The notes under the pieces were generated by a model. That model saw nothing but the letters and a program-made list of their open reading frames with translations. It ran no database searches and had not been told where the DNA came from. From Rubrimonas cliftonensis (GTDB taxonomy: Bacteria > Pseudomonadota > Alphaproteobacteria > Rhodobacterales > Rhodobacteraceae), in contig NZ_FNQM01000005.1 of NCBI RefSeq assembly GCF_900107585.1, positions 62,001 to 126,000 on the forward strand: 64,000 nucleotides of DNA, given 5' to 3'. Made by a program: the position numbers and the translations under genes. This document shows, piece after piece, positions 18,233-26,261 of this stretch (positions are counted from its first letter, which is position 1; every line of letters starts with the position of its first letter).

Positions 18233-18592
18233 TCAGGCCGCCGGGCTGGCGCTGGGCTTCCAGGTCAGCTTCACCGAAAGCTCGGTCTCCGCGCCGGCGC
18301 GGGTGATGACGAAGCCCGCCGAGCCGCTCAGCTTCAGCCCGACCTGCACCTCCACCTCGCTCGGCGCCACGGCGAGCTGCGACAGCACGTCCGTCACCCC
18401 GCCGGCGCAGGCGCGCAGCACGCCGAGCGCATCGCTGAAGCTGCCCGGCGCCTTCGCCACCGTCTCCTGCGGGCCGCCGCCCTTGGCGACCATGCCGCCC
18501 TGCGGCCGGGCGCCGGCGGCGCGGGCGGCCGCGTCGTCGATCTCCACCGCCACCGGTCCGTGCGGCGTGTCGAAAACCATGAGGTTGGTCAT
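18233..18592 (-). CDS. Trypco1-domain (CU044_2847-like) small protein
   Basis: This 119-residue protein has the pattern of the trypsin-co-occurring domain 1 family: a short N-terminal beta region (MVFDTPHGPVAVEIDD), a central helix (SFSDALGVLRACAGGVTDVL) and the diagnostic C-terminal block PSEVEVQVGLKLSGSAGF followed by ELSVKLTW. In the literature this domain occurs beside trypsin-like or caspase-like proteases in NTPase-centred conflict systems; its molecular role is unproven. AAGGA lies upstream of the ATG. It is divergent from the caspase-like gene (64 bases apart) and two bases upstream of rlmB. Confidence 0.75.
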   Translation of the reverse strand: MTNLMVFDTPHGPVAVEIDDAAARAAGARPQGGMVAKGGGPQETVAKAPGSFSDALGVLRACAGGVTDVLSQLAVAPSEVEVQVGLKLSGSAGFVITRAGAETELSVKLTWKPSASPAA

Positions 18593-18656
18593 TCTTCGTC
18601 CTTGCCGGTAAGCGCGCGCGTCGGCGACAGTGTTCCAGAACGGAGCGGGGGCGTCG

Positions 18657-20111
18657 ATGGCGGACAAGGTCGCGCTGCTGATCGGCAATTCGGTGTACGA
18701 GCACGCGCGCCTCGCGCGTCTCTCCGCGCCGTCGGCGGACGTCATCGCGCTGCGCGAGGCGCTCGGCGACAAGGCGATCGCCGGCTTCGAGACCGAGCTC
18801 CTGCTCAACGCGGGGCTCGACGAGGCGCGCGCCGCGATCAACCGCCTGTTCGCGAACCGCCACCCCGACGACACCGTGCTGCTCTACTATTCCGGTCACG
18901 GCGTGCGCGACGCGCATGGCGACCTCTACCTCGCCCTGCCGCGCACCGACCCCGACGACCCCAGCCCGATGTCGCTCGACGCCGACTTCATCCGCAAACG
19001 CATGAGCCGCAGCGGCTCGCGCCGTCAGGTGCTGATGCTCGACTGCTGCCACAGCGGCGCCTTCCAGCCCGGCGCCAAGAGCGGCGGGAGCGACCTCCTG
19101 GTGCGGACGGACTTCGACCCCGGCGGCCACGGGCGCTTCGTGCTGGCGGCCTCAGGCGCGGAGGAGAGCGCCTTCGAGGTCGACGGCCGGTCGATCTTCA
19201 CCCGCCACGTCGTCGACGCGCTGAAGAACGGCGAGGCGGCGGCGGAGCGGGAGTTCATCACCATCAACGACCTGCACCGCTATGTCGCGCGGCGCGCGCC
19301 GGACGACAATCCGGCGATGCGGCCGCGCCTTTGGGTCGACGACCAGACCACGGCGCTGATCCTCGCGCGCAACCCCAATCCGCGCCGGCCGCTGCCGGCC
19401 GACGCAGTGGCGGCGCTGTGGGAGAGCGACCTCTACGGGGCGCTCGGCGCCGCAGCGCGGCTGTGGGACATGGCCGAGGCGGACCCGCGCATGGCCGCCG
19501 ACGTCAGCCGCCAGTTCGAGCAGCGCCTCGCCCGGCTCGACGACCTCAACGTGATAGTGGCGGACTGGCTGCGGCAGGCGCTCGCGCGGCCCGCGGGCGC
19601 CGAGGCCGCGTCCAGGGCCGAGGCGGCGGCGGCCGCGCTGCGGGGCGAACTGGCGTCGGCGCGGGAGGCCGGCAAGGCGGCGGAGGCCGAGGCGGCGGGT
19701 CTGCGCAGGGAATGCGACGAGGCTCGCGAGGCGCTCGCCGCCGCGCAGGCCGAGGCGGAGCGCGGCCGCGCGCGGGCCGCGCAGGAGGCCAAGGAGCGGT
19801 CGGATCTGGCCGCCGCGGCTGAGCTGCGGCGGGTTGAGATCGCGCAGTTGCAAAATGCGCTGTCGCGCGCCGAGGGCGAGCGCGAGACGTTGCGCGGCGA
19901 GCTCGCGCGCAGGACGGCCGGCGCCGGCGAGGCCGCGCCGGCGACCTTCGCGGACCGGCTGTGGGGCGCGCGCGCGGGCGGGCCGGCCGACGCGCGGCGC
20001 ACGCGGCTGCGCAACTGGGCTCTCGTCGCGCTTGGGATCGTCATCCTCCTCGCGCTCGCGATGGAGAACAGCGCGCCGGTGGCGTTCTACCCCGTCTATC
20101 CCGGCTACTGA
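18657..20111 (+). CDS. Caspase-family protease with coiled coil and C-terminal membrane anchor
   Basis: A 484-residue protein with an N-terminal caspase (peptidase C14-like) domain: VALLIGNSVYEHA at the start, the catalytic histidine H81 in LLYYSGHG, and the catalytic cysteine C131 in MLDCCHSGAF. Both residues are present, so it should be an active protease. Residues about 305-425 are an Ala/Glu/Arg-rich coiled coil, and about 455-472 form one membrane helix close to the C-terminus, which places the protease at the inner membrane facing the cytoplasm. The ATG at 18657 is preferred to a GTG at 18630. It is divergent from the Trypco1-type gene. Confidence 0.85.
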   Translation: MADKVALLIGNSVYEHARLARLSAPSADVIALREALGDKAIAGFETELLLNAGLDEARAAINRLFANRHPDDTVLLYYSGHGVRDAHGDLYLALPRTDPDDPSPMSLDADFIRKRMSRSGSRRQVLMLDCCHSGAFQPGAKSGGSDLLVRTDFDPGGHGRFVLAASGAEESAFEVDGRSIFTRHVVDALKNGEAAAEREFITINDLHRYVARRAPDDNPAMRPRLWVDDQTTALILARNPNPRRPLPADAVAALWESDLYGALGAAARLWDMAEADPRMAADVSRQFEQRLARLDDLNVIVADWLRQALARPAGAEAASRAEAAAAALRGELASAREAGKAAEAEAAGLRRECDEAREALAAAQAEAERGRARAAQEAKERSDLAAAAELRRVEIAQLQNALSRAEGERETLRGELARRTAGAGEAAPATFADRLWGARAGGPADARRTRLRNWALVALGIVILLALAMENSAPVAFYPVYPGY

Positions 20112-20282
20112 GCGCGGCGCCGGCGCATCGTCGGACGCGCGCCAGTCGGTCGAGGACGGCGGCCACGGTCGAGGGATGGCGGCGGAGGCTCTCATCGGGC
20201 CGGGGCGGCGGCGCTGTGTCGGACGCGGGGGGCGAGGCCGGCGAACGCCTGAGCGCCTGCGCCGCGGCGCAATTGCGCGCCT

Positions 20283-20750
20283 TCAGCCGTCGAGCCGTCC
20301 GGTCACGGCGTAGGCGAGCAGGGCGGCCACCTGTTCCGGCGTCTCGGCGACGGCCAGCGCGGCGGCGTCGACCTCCTTCAGCGCATGAGCGTGGTCGGGG
20401 CCGTGCAGGATGATCAGGGGCTTGCCGAGGGCTGCGGCATAGCCGGCGTCGAAGGCCGCGTTCCACTGCCTGTATTTCTCGCCGAAGCGCACCACCACGA
20501 CGTCGGCCTTCTCCAGCAGCGTGCGGGTGCGGATGGCGTTGAGCTGTGCGCCCTTGCGATCATGCCAGAACTTGTTCGGCTCGGCCCCGAGGATCGCCAC
20601 GCCGCAGTCGTCTGACGCCTCGTGGTCCGTCACCGGCGCGGAGAAGGCGACGGGGAGCTTCCGCGCGGCGCAGGCGGCGGCGATGGTCTCGCGCCAGTCG
20701 GTGTGGATCTCGCCGGAGAGGTACACGTTCCAGGTCGTCGTCGAGGTCAT
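20283..20750 (-). CDS. ytoQ: YtoQ family protein
   Basis: A 155-residue protein of the YtoQ family, which has a nucleoside 2-deoxyribosyltransferase-like fold. It matches the family from WNVYLSGEIHTDWR at the start, through TDHEASD, ADVVVVRFGEKYRQWNAAFDAG-like sequence (split here as VVVRFGEKYRQWN and AAFDAGYAAALGKPL) to a conserved LHGPDHAHALKEVD. Substrate and pathway are not known. GGAG precedes the ATG by nine bases. It stands alone, convergent with the caspase-like gene. Confidence 0.85.
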   Translation of the reverse strand: MTSTTTWNVYLSGEIHTDWRETIAAACAARKLPVAFSAPVTDHEASDDCGVAILGAEPNKFWHDRKGAQLNAIRTRTLLEKADVVVVRFGEKYRQWNAAFDAGYAAALGKPLIILHGPDHAHALKEVDAAALAVAETPEQVAALLAYAVTGRLDG

Positions 20751-20924
20751 CGGGAGGTCTCCGTTCGGTTTGACTGGCCGCTTATGGCCTCCGCCGCGGA
20801 GGCGGGGCAACCGGCGACCCCGGCGCAGCCGCGCCTGCCGGCGGGGCTCCGCGCCGGCGCCAGGCGACCGCGCGCCGCGCACGCGCCGCGACCTCCTGCA
20901 CGCAGCGGGGATCGCGAGGGGCGG

Positions 20925-20980
20925 CGGCCAGAGACGGGCGGCCAGAGACGGGCGGCCAGAGACGGGCGGCCAGAGACGGG
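20925..20980. repeat. 14-bp tandem repeat, four exact copies
   Basis: The unit CGGCCAGAGACGGG is repeated four times without spacers. It is intergenic, about 175 bases upstream of the ytoQ start. Confidence 0.9.
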
Positions 20981-21160
20981 CGCAATGCGATTGCGCCGGT
21001 GTGTTGCAGCGTGCAGGTCGGGCGCGACGGCGCCCTTGGCGAGATGCTGCGGGGCGCGGCGCGGAGGGTGGGGGGGGCGAGGCGTGCTGTGCGATCGGGG
21101 GCCGCGCGATGTGGTAGGCGGGCGGAGCTTGCCGGCGAAGGCGCGCTGCGGCTCGCTCCC

Positions 21161-21200
21161 GAGCGCCCGAGCGCCCGAGCGCCCGAGCGCCCGAGCGCCA
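21161..21200. repeat. 8-bp tandem repeat, five copies
   Basis: GAGCGCCC repeated four times exactly and a fifth time with one change in the last base. Intergenic. Confidence 0.85.
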
Positions 21201-21575
21201 GCCGCCGCACGACCGAAGATGAGCGCGCCCAACTGCCATTGCGCGCGTGCTCTTTCGCGCACGGGTTCGCGGAAGGGGTGATGGCGCTCGTGGACGCGCT
21301 CGGCGGCGCGCTCTCGCGGGGGGGCTGGTTCGGCGGCCTTGTCGGCGCCTGCGGGGCTTTCCCGTTTGCGCGGAGGCGCTCGAACTTGCAGCGCCTGCGG
21401 CGATGGGCGGCGCCGGCCCCTTCGGTCGTCCGCGCGCGCCTCTTGAGCCGTTTGCGCGCACGACCCGGAACAGGGCCGGCTGCGCGAGCCGGCGCGCGGC
21501 TGCGGCCGGCGTCGGGATCCGGCGTCGGGATCGGGAGCCGATCGCGCGCGGCGCGCTTTCCGCCGGCCGCAACGC

Positions 21576-22694
21576 TCAGCTCTCCGGCGCCGGCAGGCTC
21601 GGAGTCGCGCGGAACAGCAGCTTCGACTGGTCGCGCGGGTGCGTCGCCCGGGGCGCGGCGCCGCGGACGAGGCCCCGTGCGCGGCCTGCGGCGCCGTAGG
21701 CGGGCGGGCGCGAGCCCTCCGGCTGCGGGCGGCGCACCTCGTCGGCGGGCGCGAGGCTCGCCGCGCCCACGTCGTCGCGCGCGCCGACGCGACCTTCCGC
21801 CAGCGCGTCGAGCAGGTGGGAGACGTCCTCGATCCGCTCGGCCACGAGATGCGCGACCGCGCCCTCGCGCTGCACGCGGCCCGTGACGCGCAGCAGCCGC
21901 CCCGCCAGCACCGCGCGGCGGTGCCGTTCGTAGACCTTGGACCAGACCACCACGTTCACCACGCCGGTCTCGTCCTCCAGCGTGATGAACAGCACGCCCT
22001 TGGCGCTGCCAGGGCGCTGGCGGACGATCACCAGCCCGGCCGCGGCCGCCAGCGCGCCATGGGGGACAAGCGCCGCCCCGTGAGAAAGCGCCGCCCCGTC
22101 CGCAAGCGCCGCCCCGTCCGCAAGCGCCGCCCCATCCGCGCGCCCATCTGCGCGCCCATCCGCGCGCGCTGAGGCGTCGGCAAGCGCCGGGCCGCCGCGC
22201 CGGCCGTGGCCGAGCCCCCCGGCGCCCGGCGGCGCCTCGCCGCCCTCAGCCCGGTCTGCGAGAGACCCGCTGGCCTGAGAGGTGGTGGCCTGAGAGGGGA
22301 GGGGGCGAGACGGCAGTCGCCGGGGTGCGGCGGACATGGACGAGAACCCCGCGCCGGCCTCCGCCGCGCCCGGCTTCCCTGCAGCGCTGTCGGCGGCGTC
22401 CGTCTCGCCCCCTGCGAGACCGGCGCCATCGGGGCGCAGGTCGGCCGCGCCCGCGAAGGGCGCGCCGCCGATCATCCGCGCCGTGACGCAGGCGGGCGGG
22501 CGCGGCCAGCAGCCATGGATCGCAGAGGACGCAGGATGCGGCGGCAGCGGCGCGCGCGCCGGCTTCGCCGGGCGCGCGCCCTCCGGGTCCGCCCGCGCGC
22601 GCAGGGCGTCGGCGCGGCGGCGGGCGGCGAGGCTGCGCTCGCCGGCGAAATGCGCCGCGCCTGCCGCGCCGGAGGGAGGTGGAATGATGCTCAT
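21576..22694 (-). pseudogene. C-terminal remnant of error-prone polymerase DnaE2/ImuC behind an SOS box
   Basis: The last part of this frame (about residues 215-300 of 372) is the OB-fold end of DnaE2: AGLVIVRQRPGSAKGVLFIT, then LEDETGVVNVVVWSKVYERH, then RLLRVTGRVQREG. The PHP, palm, fingers and helix-hairpin-helix parts of a polymerase of about 1100 residues are absent. The first about 210 codons encode Ala/Gly/Asp-rich sequence with repeats, and I recognise nothing in them. An SOS box lies six bases upstream of the ATG at 22694. The likely history is an internal deletion of an imuA-imuB-dnaE2 cassette that joined its promoter to the last exon-like piece; an expressed short OB protein cannot be excluded. 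Confidence 0.6.
22068..22163. repeat. 18-bp (x4) and 12-bp (x2) tandem repeats inside the dnaE2 remnant
   Basis: Four copies of an 18-bp unit (AAGCGCCGCCCCGTCCGC and variants, 22068-22139) run straight into two copies of a related 12-bp unit (22140-22163). They sit just upstream, on the coding strand, of the OB-fold segment, at the point where polymerase sequence stops. Confidence 0.85.
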
Positions 22695-22699
22695 GATCG

Positions 22700-22714
22700 G
22701 AACATAATGCGAAC
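22700..22714 (-). promoter_or_regulatory. LexA/SOS box, alphaproteobacterial type (GTTC-N7-GTTC)
   Basis: The plus strand reads GAAC, seven bases, GAAC, which on the minus strand is GTTCGCATTATGTTC, an exact match to the alphaproteobacterial LexA site. It ends six bases before the start codon of the dnaE2-remnant frame, as expected for the promoter of an imuABC-type cassette. Confidence 0.8.
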
Positions 22715-22927
22715 ATATGCGCCCGCGCAATCGATTCGCCACCTCTTGGGTGTCCAACCGTCCCGGGGCCGAGCCGCCTCAGAGTCTGACCCGAAACGCC
22801 GCTTCGGGTCTCTGCCCACAGCCCCGCCCTAGCCTCCCGGCCATTCGAACTGCGCAATGCATGGGGGTGGGAAAGGGGTTTCAGGGCGGTGGCCGGCCTT
22901 GAAATCCGCCATCCGGCGAATTTCGGG

Positions 22928-24043
22928 TCAGGCTCTCATAAGGTCGACCGGCCGGCCGCCGATCAGCACCCGCTCGACCTCCAGCGCGCCGTTCAGCGTC
23001 ACCACGTCCGCCCGCGCACCCGGCGCGAGGCGCCCGATGTCGGCGCGGCCCAGCCACGCCGCCGGCGTCGCGCTCAGCCGCCGCGACGCCTCGGCCAGCG
23101 GCAGGCCGATCGCGACGAGGTTGCGCAGGGCTGCGTCCATGGTCAGCGCCGAGCCCGCCAGCGCGCCGCTCTCCAGCCGCATCGCCCCGCCGCGCTTGAT
23201 CACCCGTTGGCCGCCCAGCGCATAGACGCCGTCCGGCATGCCCGCTCCCGCCGTGGCGTCTGTCACGCCGTAGAGGCCCGGGATCGCCCGGCGCGCGGCG
23301 AGGATCGCCCCGGCCTCGACATGGATGAGGTCGGGGATGATCTCGGCGAACTCGGCATGCGCCAGCGCCGCCCCGGCCGCGCCGTTGTCACGGTGGGCGA
23401 GGCCCGACATGGCGTTGAAGAGATGCGTCGCGCCGCAGCCCGCCAGCAGCGCCGCGGTCCCTTCGGCGTAGGAGCAGAGCGTGTGGCCGATCTGCGGCCT
23501 GACGCCCGCGGCCTTCAGCGCGGCCAGCAGCGCGCCGCCGGGGTCGCACTCCGGCGCGAAGGTCATCGCCAGCACGGGCGCCCGCTTCAGCCAGTCGGCG
23601 AGCAGCGCCAGATCCGGCGCTGCGGCGAAGGGCGGCTGGGCGCCGAGCTTGGCTGGGTTGAGGAACGGGCCTTCGAGATGGGCCCCGAGCACGCGGGCCC
23701 CTTCCTGCGCCCCCTCCGGCGCCCCCTCCCGCATCGCGTCTCGCACCGCGTCGAGAAACGCCGCGGTCGCCTCCGGCGGCGCCGTCACCGAGGTCGCCAG
23801 CAGCGCCGTGGTGCCGTGGCGGGCGTGCAGCCGCGCCGCCCGGCGGATCGCGTCGCCGCCCGCCATCATGTCCGCGCCGCCGCCGCCGTGGACGTGCAGA
23901 TCGACGAAGCCGGGCAGCACGAAGGGCGCCGCCGGCGTCTCGGTCGGGGCGCCCTCCACTGCGATCACGCCGGCGTCGCAGCGCAGCCGCCCCGCGCGCC
24001 AGCCGTCCGGCGTCAGCACCGAGCCTTCGAGCGCGACGCTCAT
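22928..24043 (-). CDS. nagA: N-acetylglucosamine-6-phosphate deacetylase
   Basis: NagA deacetylates GlcNAc-6-phosphate to glucosamine-6-phosphate in the cytosol. The 371-residue amidohydrolase has the metal site FVDLHVHGGGG, HGTTALLATSV, GAHLEGPFLNPAKLGAQ (metal-binding glutamate), the histidines in QIGHTLCSY and ATHLFNAMS, and the catalytic aspartate in YGVTDATAGAG. The usual His after PLH is replaced by a variant of the family. ATGA overlap with the kinase gene upstream shows cotranscription. Together with murQ it points to recycling of cell-wall amino sugars. Confidence 0.92.
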   Translation of the reverse strand: MSVALEGSVLTPDGWRAGRLRCDAGVIAVEGAPTETPAAPFVLPGFVDLHVHGGGGADMMAGGDAIRRAARLHARHGTTALLATSVTAPPEATAAFLDAVRDAMREGAPEGAQEGARVLGAHLEGPFLNPAKLGAQPPFAAAPDLALLADWLKRAPVLAMTFAPECDPGGALLAALKAAGVRPQIGHTLCSYAEGTAALLAGCGATHLFNAMSGLAHRDNGAAGAALAHAEFAEIIPDLIHVEAGAILAARRAIPGLYGVTDATAGAGMPDGVYALGGQRVIKRGGAMRLESGALAGSALTMDAALRNLVAIGLPLAEASRRLSATPAAWLGRADIGRLAPGARADVVTLNGALEVERVLIGGRPVDLMRA

Positions 24044-25176
24044 GACGCATCTCCCGGCGAGGCCCGAGGCGGCGACGCGGCGTCTTCCTGCGGCAGACGC
24101 TCGGGCGGGGCGAGACCGCGCAGCGCCATGAGCGCCCCGTCGAGCGCGTCGCCCCGCGGCGCGACGAGGCGTGCGCGCAGGGGGGCGGGCAGGCGCGGGG
24201 CCAGCGTCCCGGCCAACCCGCCGAGCAGCGCGACCGGCCCAGCCGCGCCCCCGGCGCAAGGCGCCGCCGCGCTCCCGGCTCCGCGGGCCTCGGCCTCGCG
24301 GGTCTCGGGGTCGGGTGCGGACTTTTGCTGCTCCCTCCGCGGAGAAGGCGCGGACGCCCCTGAGCCCGCCGCCATCTCGCCGGGCGCAGGGGCGTCCTCG
24401 GCGCCTGGCCCCGCGCGCTCCTGCATGTCCTGCGCCGCGAGCGCCTGCCGGTCGAGCGCCACGACCGCCTGCGCCGTCTCCAGCGCCGCCGCGTCGAGCA
24501 TCGCGGCCGCCGCGGCGTCGCCGTCCCGCGCCGCCGCCGCCACGGCCGGCGCCAGCGCCGCGTAGTCGGTCGGTCCCGCCTCGAGCAGCCATGCGGCGAC
24601 CTGCTCCGACGTTCGGCCGATGCGCGCGGCGACCGCCTCGGTCATCGGCGAGGCCAGCCCGCGCCCGTCGAGCGCCCGCGTCAGCGCCCGCGCCGCGCAG
24701 AGGCCGATCCAGGCGCCGCCGCCCTCGTCGCCAGCGGGAAAGCCCCAGCCGCTCGCCTCCGCCACCCGCCCGTCCGGCAGCCGCGCCATGGCGATGACGC
24801 CGGTGCCGATCGCGACCGTCGCGCCCGCGCCGCCGCCATGGGCGCCCAAAAGGCTCGCGTAGCCGTCCGTCATCACCATGACCTCCGCAGCCCCGAAGCC
24901 GCCGCCCGCCGTCAGGGCGCGGCGTCGGGCCGCGCTGCGCGCCCCGGCCAGCGCCAGGGCGAGGCGGATGGGCGCGTCCGGGCGGAGGCCGGCCGCCGCC
25001 GTCGCCTGCGCCAGCGCCGCGACGATGGCGGCGCGCGCGGCCTCGACGCCGTGGGTCAGGCTCGCCGGCCCGGCCGTCGCCTCCGCCAGACGCGCCCCGT
25101 CCGGCGCGCAGAGTCGCAGGCGCAGCCCGCTGCCGCCCCCGTCCGCCGCCGCCAGCCATGCCGCGCCTGCGCTCAA
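24040..25176 (-). CDS. N-acetylglucosamine kinase-like protein (BadF/BcrA ATPase family)
   Basis: A 378-residue sugar kinase of the ASKHA fold: DGGGSGLRLRL near the start (phosphate 1), GAGATVAIGTGVIA (phosphate 2), GWGFPAGDEGGGAWIG, and a C-terminal GPVALLGGLAG block. A low-complexity stretch of about 65 residues rich in E, P, A and S is inserted between the last two, which is unusual. The only sensible start is a TTG at 25176 preceded by AAAGGGG. The position between nagA (overlap) and divergent murQ suggests that GlcNAc or a related amino sugar is the substrate, but that is inference. Confidence 0.8.
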   Translation of the reverse strand: MSAGAAWLAAADGGGSGLRLRLCAPDGARLAEATAGPASLTHGVEAARAAIVAALAQATAAAGLRPDAPIRLALALAGARSAARRRALTAGGGFGAAEVMVMTDGYASLLGAHGGGAGATVAIGTGVIAMARLPDGRVAEASGWGFPAGDEGGGAWIGLCAARALTRALDGRGLASPMTEAVAARIGRTSEQVAAWLLEAGPTDYAALAPAVAAAARDGDAAAAAMLDAAALETAQAVVALDRQALAAQDMQERAGPGAEDAPAPGEMAAGSGASAPSPRREQQKSAPDPETREAEARGAGSAAAPCAGGAAGPVALLGGLAGTLAPRLPAPLRARLVAPRGDALDGALMALRGLAPPERLPQEDAASPPRASPGDAS

Positions 25177-25225
25177 GCCCCCGGCCCCTTTCCGCCGCGC
25201 GCGCCCCGTCGCGCCCTGCGCGCGC

Positions 25226-25290
25226 GTCCCGTCGCGTCCCGTCCCGTCCCGTCGCGTCCCGTCGCGTCGCGTCGCGTCCCGTCGCGTCGC
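25226..25290. repeat. Pentanucleotide repeat, 13 units of GTCSC
   Basis: Thirteen consecutive 5-bp units, each GTCGC or GTCCC. It fills most of the space between the divergent kinase start (25176) and murQ start (25371), so a change in copy number would alter promoter spacing on both sides. Confidence 0.95.
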
Positions 25291-25370
25291 GCCTTGCGCC
25301 TGCGACCCGCAGCGTCTTGCGCCCGCCGCGCGCGTCTTTCAACTGGTTGCGTCCGATCGGGAGGGGCCCA

Positions 25371-26261
25371 ATGCGCACCGAAGACGTCAGCGAGCGGTTC
25401 CGCGGCCTCGACGCGTGGCCTGTGGAGGAGATCGTGGCGGCCCTCGCCGAGGGGCAGCTCGCGGCGGCGGCGGCGGTGAACGCCCGGCGCGCCGAACTCG
25501 CCGCGGCGGCGGCGGAGGCCGCGGTCCGCCTCGCGCAGGGGCGGGGGCGGCTCGTCTACGCCGGCGCCGGCGCCTCGGGACGCATCGCGGTGCAGGACGG
25601 GGTGGAGCTGCGCCCGACCTATGGCTGGCCGGACGAACGGCTGGTCTATCTCATGGCCGGCGGGCAGGGCGCGCTGACCCGCTCGGTCGAGGGCGCCGAG
25701 GACGACGCGGAGGGCGCCGCCGCCGCCGCGCGCGCGCTGAACCCCGGGCCGGGCGACGTCGCGCTCTGCGTCGCGGCGAGCGGTCGCACGCCCTGGGCCG
25801 TCGCGGTCGCGCAGGCGATGCGGGAGGCCGGCGCGCTGGTGATCGGGCTGGCCGGAAATGCGGGAACCCCGCTTCTGGAGGCCAGCGACCGGCCGATCCT
25901 GCTGGAGACCGGCGCCGAGGTCGTCGCCGGCTCCACCCGCATGGCGGCCGGCACCGCGCAGAAGGCCGCGCTGAACATCCTCTCCACCGCCATCATGGTG
26001 CGCCTTGGCGGAACCTACGACAACCTGATGGCGCGGCTCGCCTCCTCCAACGCCAAGCTGGATGGCCGCCGCCTCGCCATCCTGCGCGCGATCACCGGCG
26101 CGGGCGAGGCGGAGGCGCGGGCCGCGCTGGCGGCGTCGGGCGCGCGCATCGAGGCGGCGGCGCTGACGTTGCGCGGGTTGTCGCTCGCCGAGGCCGAGGC
26201 CCTCGCCGCCCGCGCGCCCAGCCTGCGCGCCGCCTTCGCCGAGATCGACGGGCGCCGCTAG
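25371..26261 (+). CDS. murQ: N-acetylmuramic acid 6-phosphate etherase
   Basis: MurQ cleaves the lactyl ether of MurNAc-6-phosphate to give GlcNAc-6-phosphate, the substrate of NagA. The 296-residue SIS-domain protein has RLVYAGAGASGRIAVQDGVE, the conserved EGAEDD, VAASGRTPWAV and GAEVVAGSTRMAAGTAQK blocks that define the family. GGGAGGGG precedes the ATG. It is divergent from the kinase-nagA pair, forming a compact MurNAc/GlcNAc recycling locus. Confidence 0.93.
   Translation: MRTEDVSERFRGLDAWPVEEIVAALAEGQLAAAAAVNARRAELAAAAAEAAVRLAQGRGRLVYAGAGASGRIAVQDGVELRPTYGWPDERLVYLMAGGQGALTRSVEGAEDDAEGAAAAARALNPGPGDVALCVAASGRTPWAVAVAQAMREAGALVIGLAGNAGTPLLEASDRPILLETGAEVVAGSTRMAAGTAQKAALNILSTAIMVRLGGTYDNLMARLASSNAKLDGRRLAILRAITGAGEAEARAALAASGARIEAAALTLRGLSLAEAEALAARAPSLRAAFAEIDGRR

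Larger units (their letters stand above)
20751..21575. other. 825-bp region without a recognisable gene, with two tandem-repeat arrays
   Basis: All six frames were read. The long open frames here encode only Arg/Ala/Pro/Gly-rich sequence with no conserved motif, which is expected by chance in this base composition. Two minisatellites lie inside (20925-20980 and 21161-21200). The region may be a decayed gene or spacer next to the dnaE2 remnant. Confidence 0.6.

Noticed and set aside
20925-20980. CRISPR array
   Set aside because: The repeats are direct tandem copies without spacers, and no cas gene is nearby.
22336-22707. Plus-strand 123-codon frame opposite the dnaE2 remnant
   Set aside because: Low-complexity Ala/Pro/Arg sequence without motif; the SOS box and DnaE2 similarity support the minus strand.
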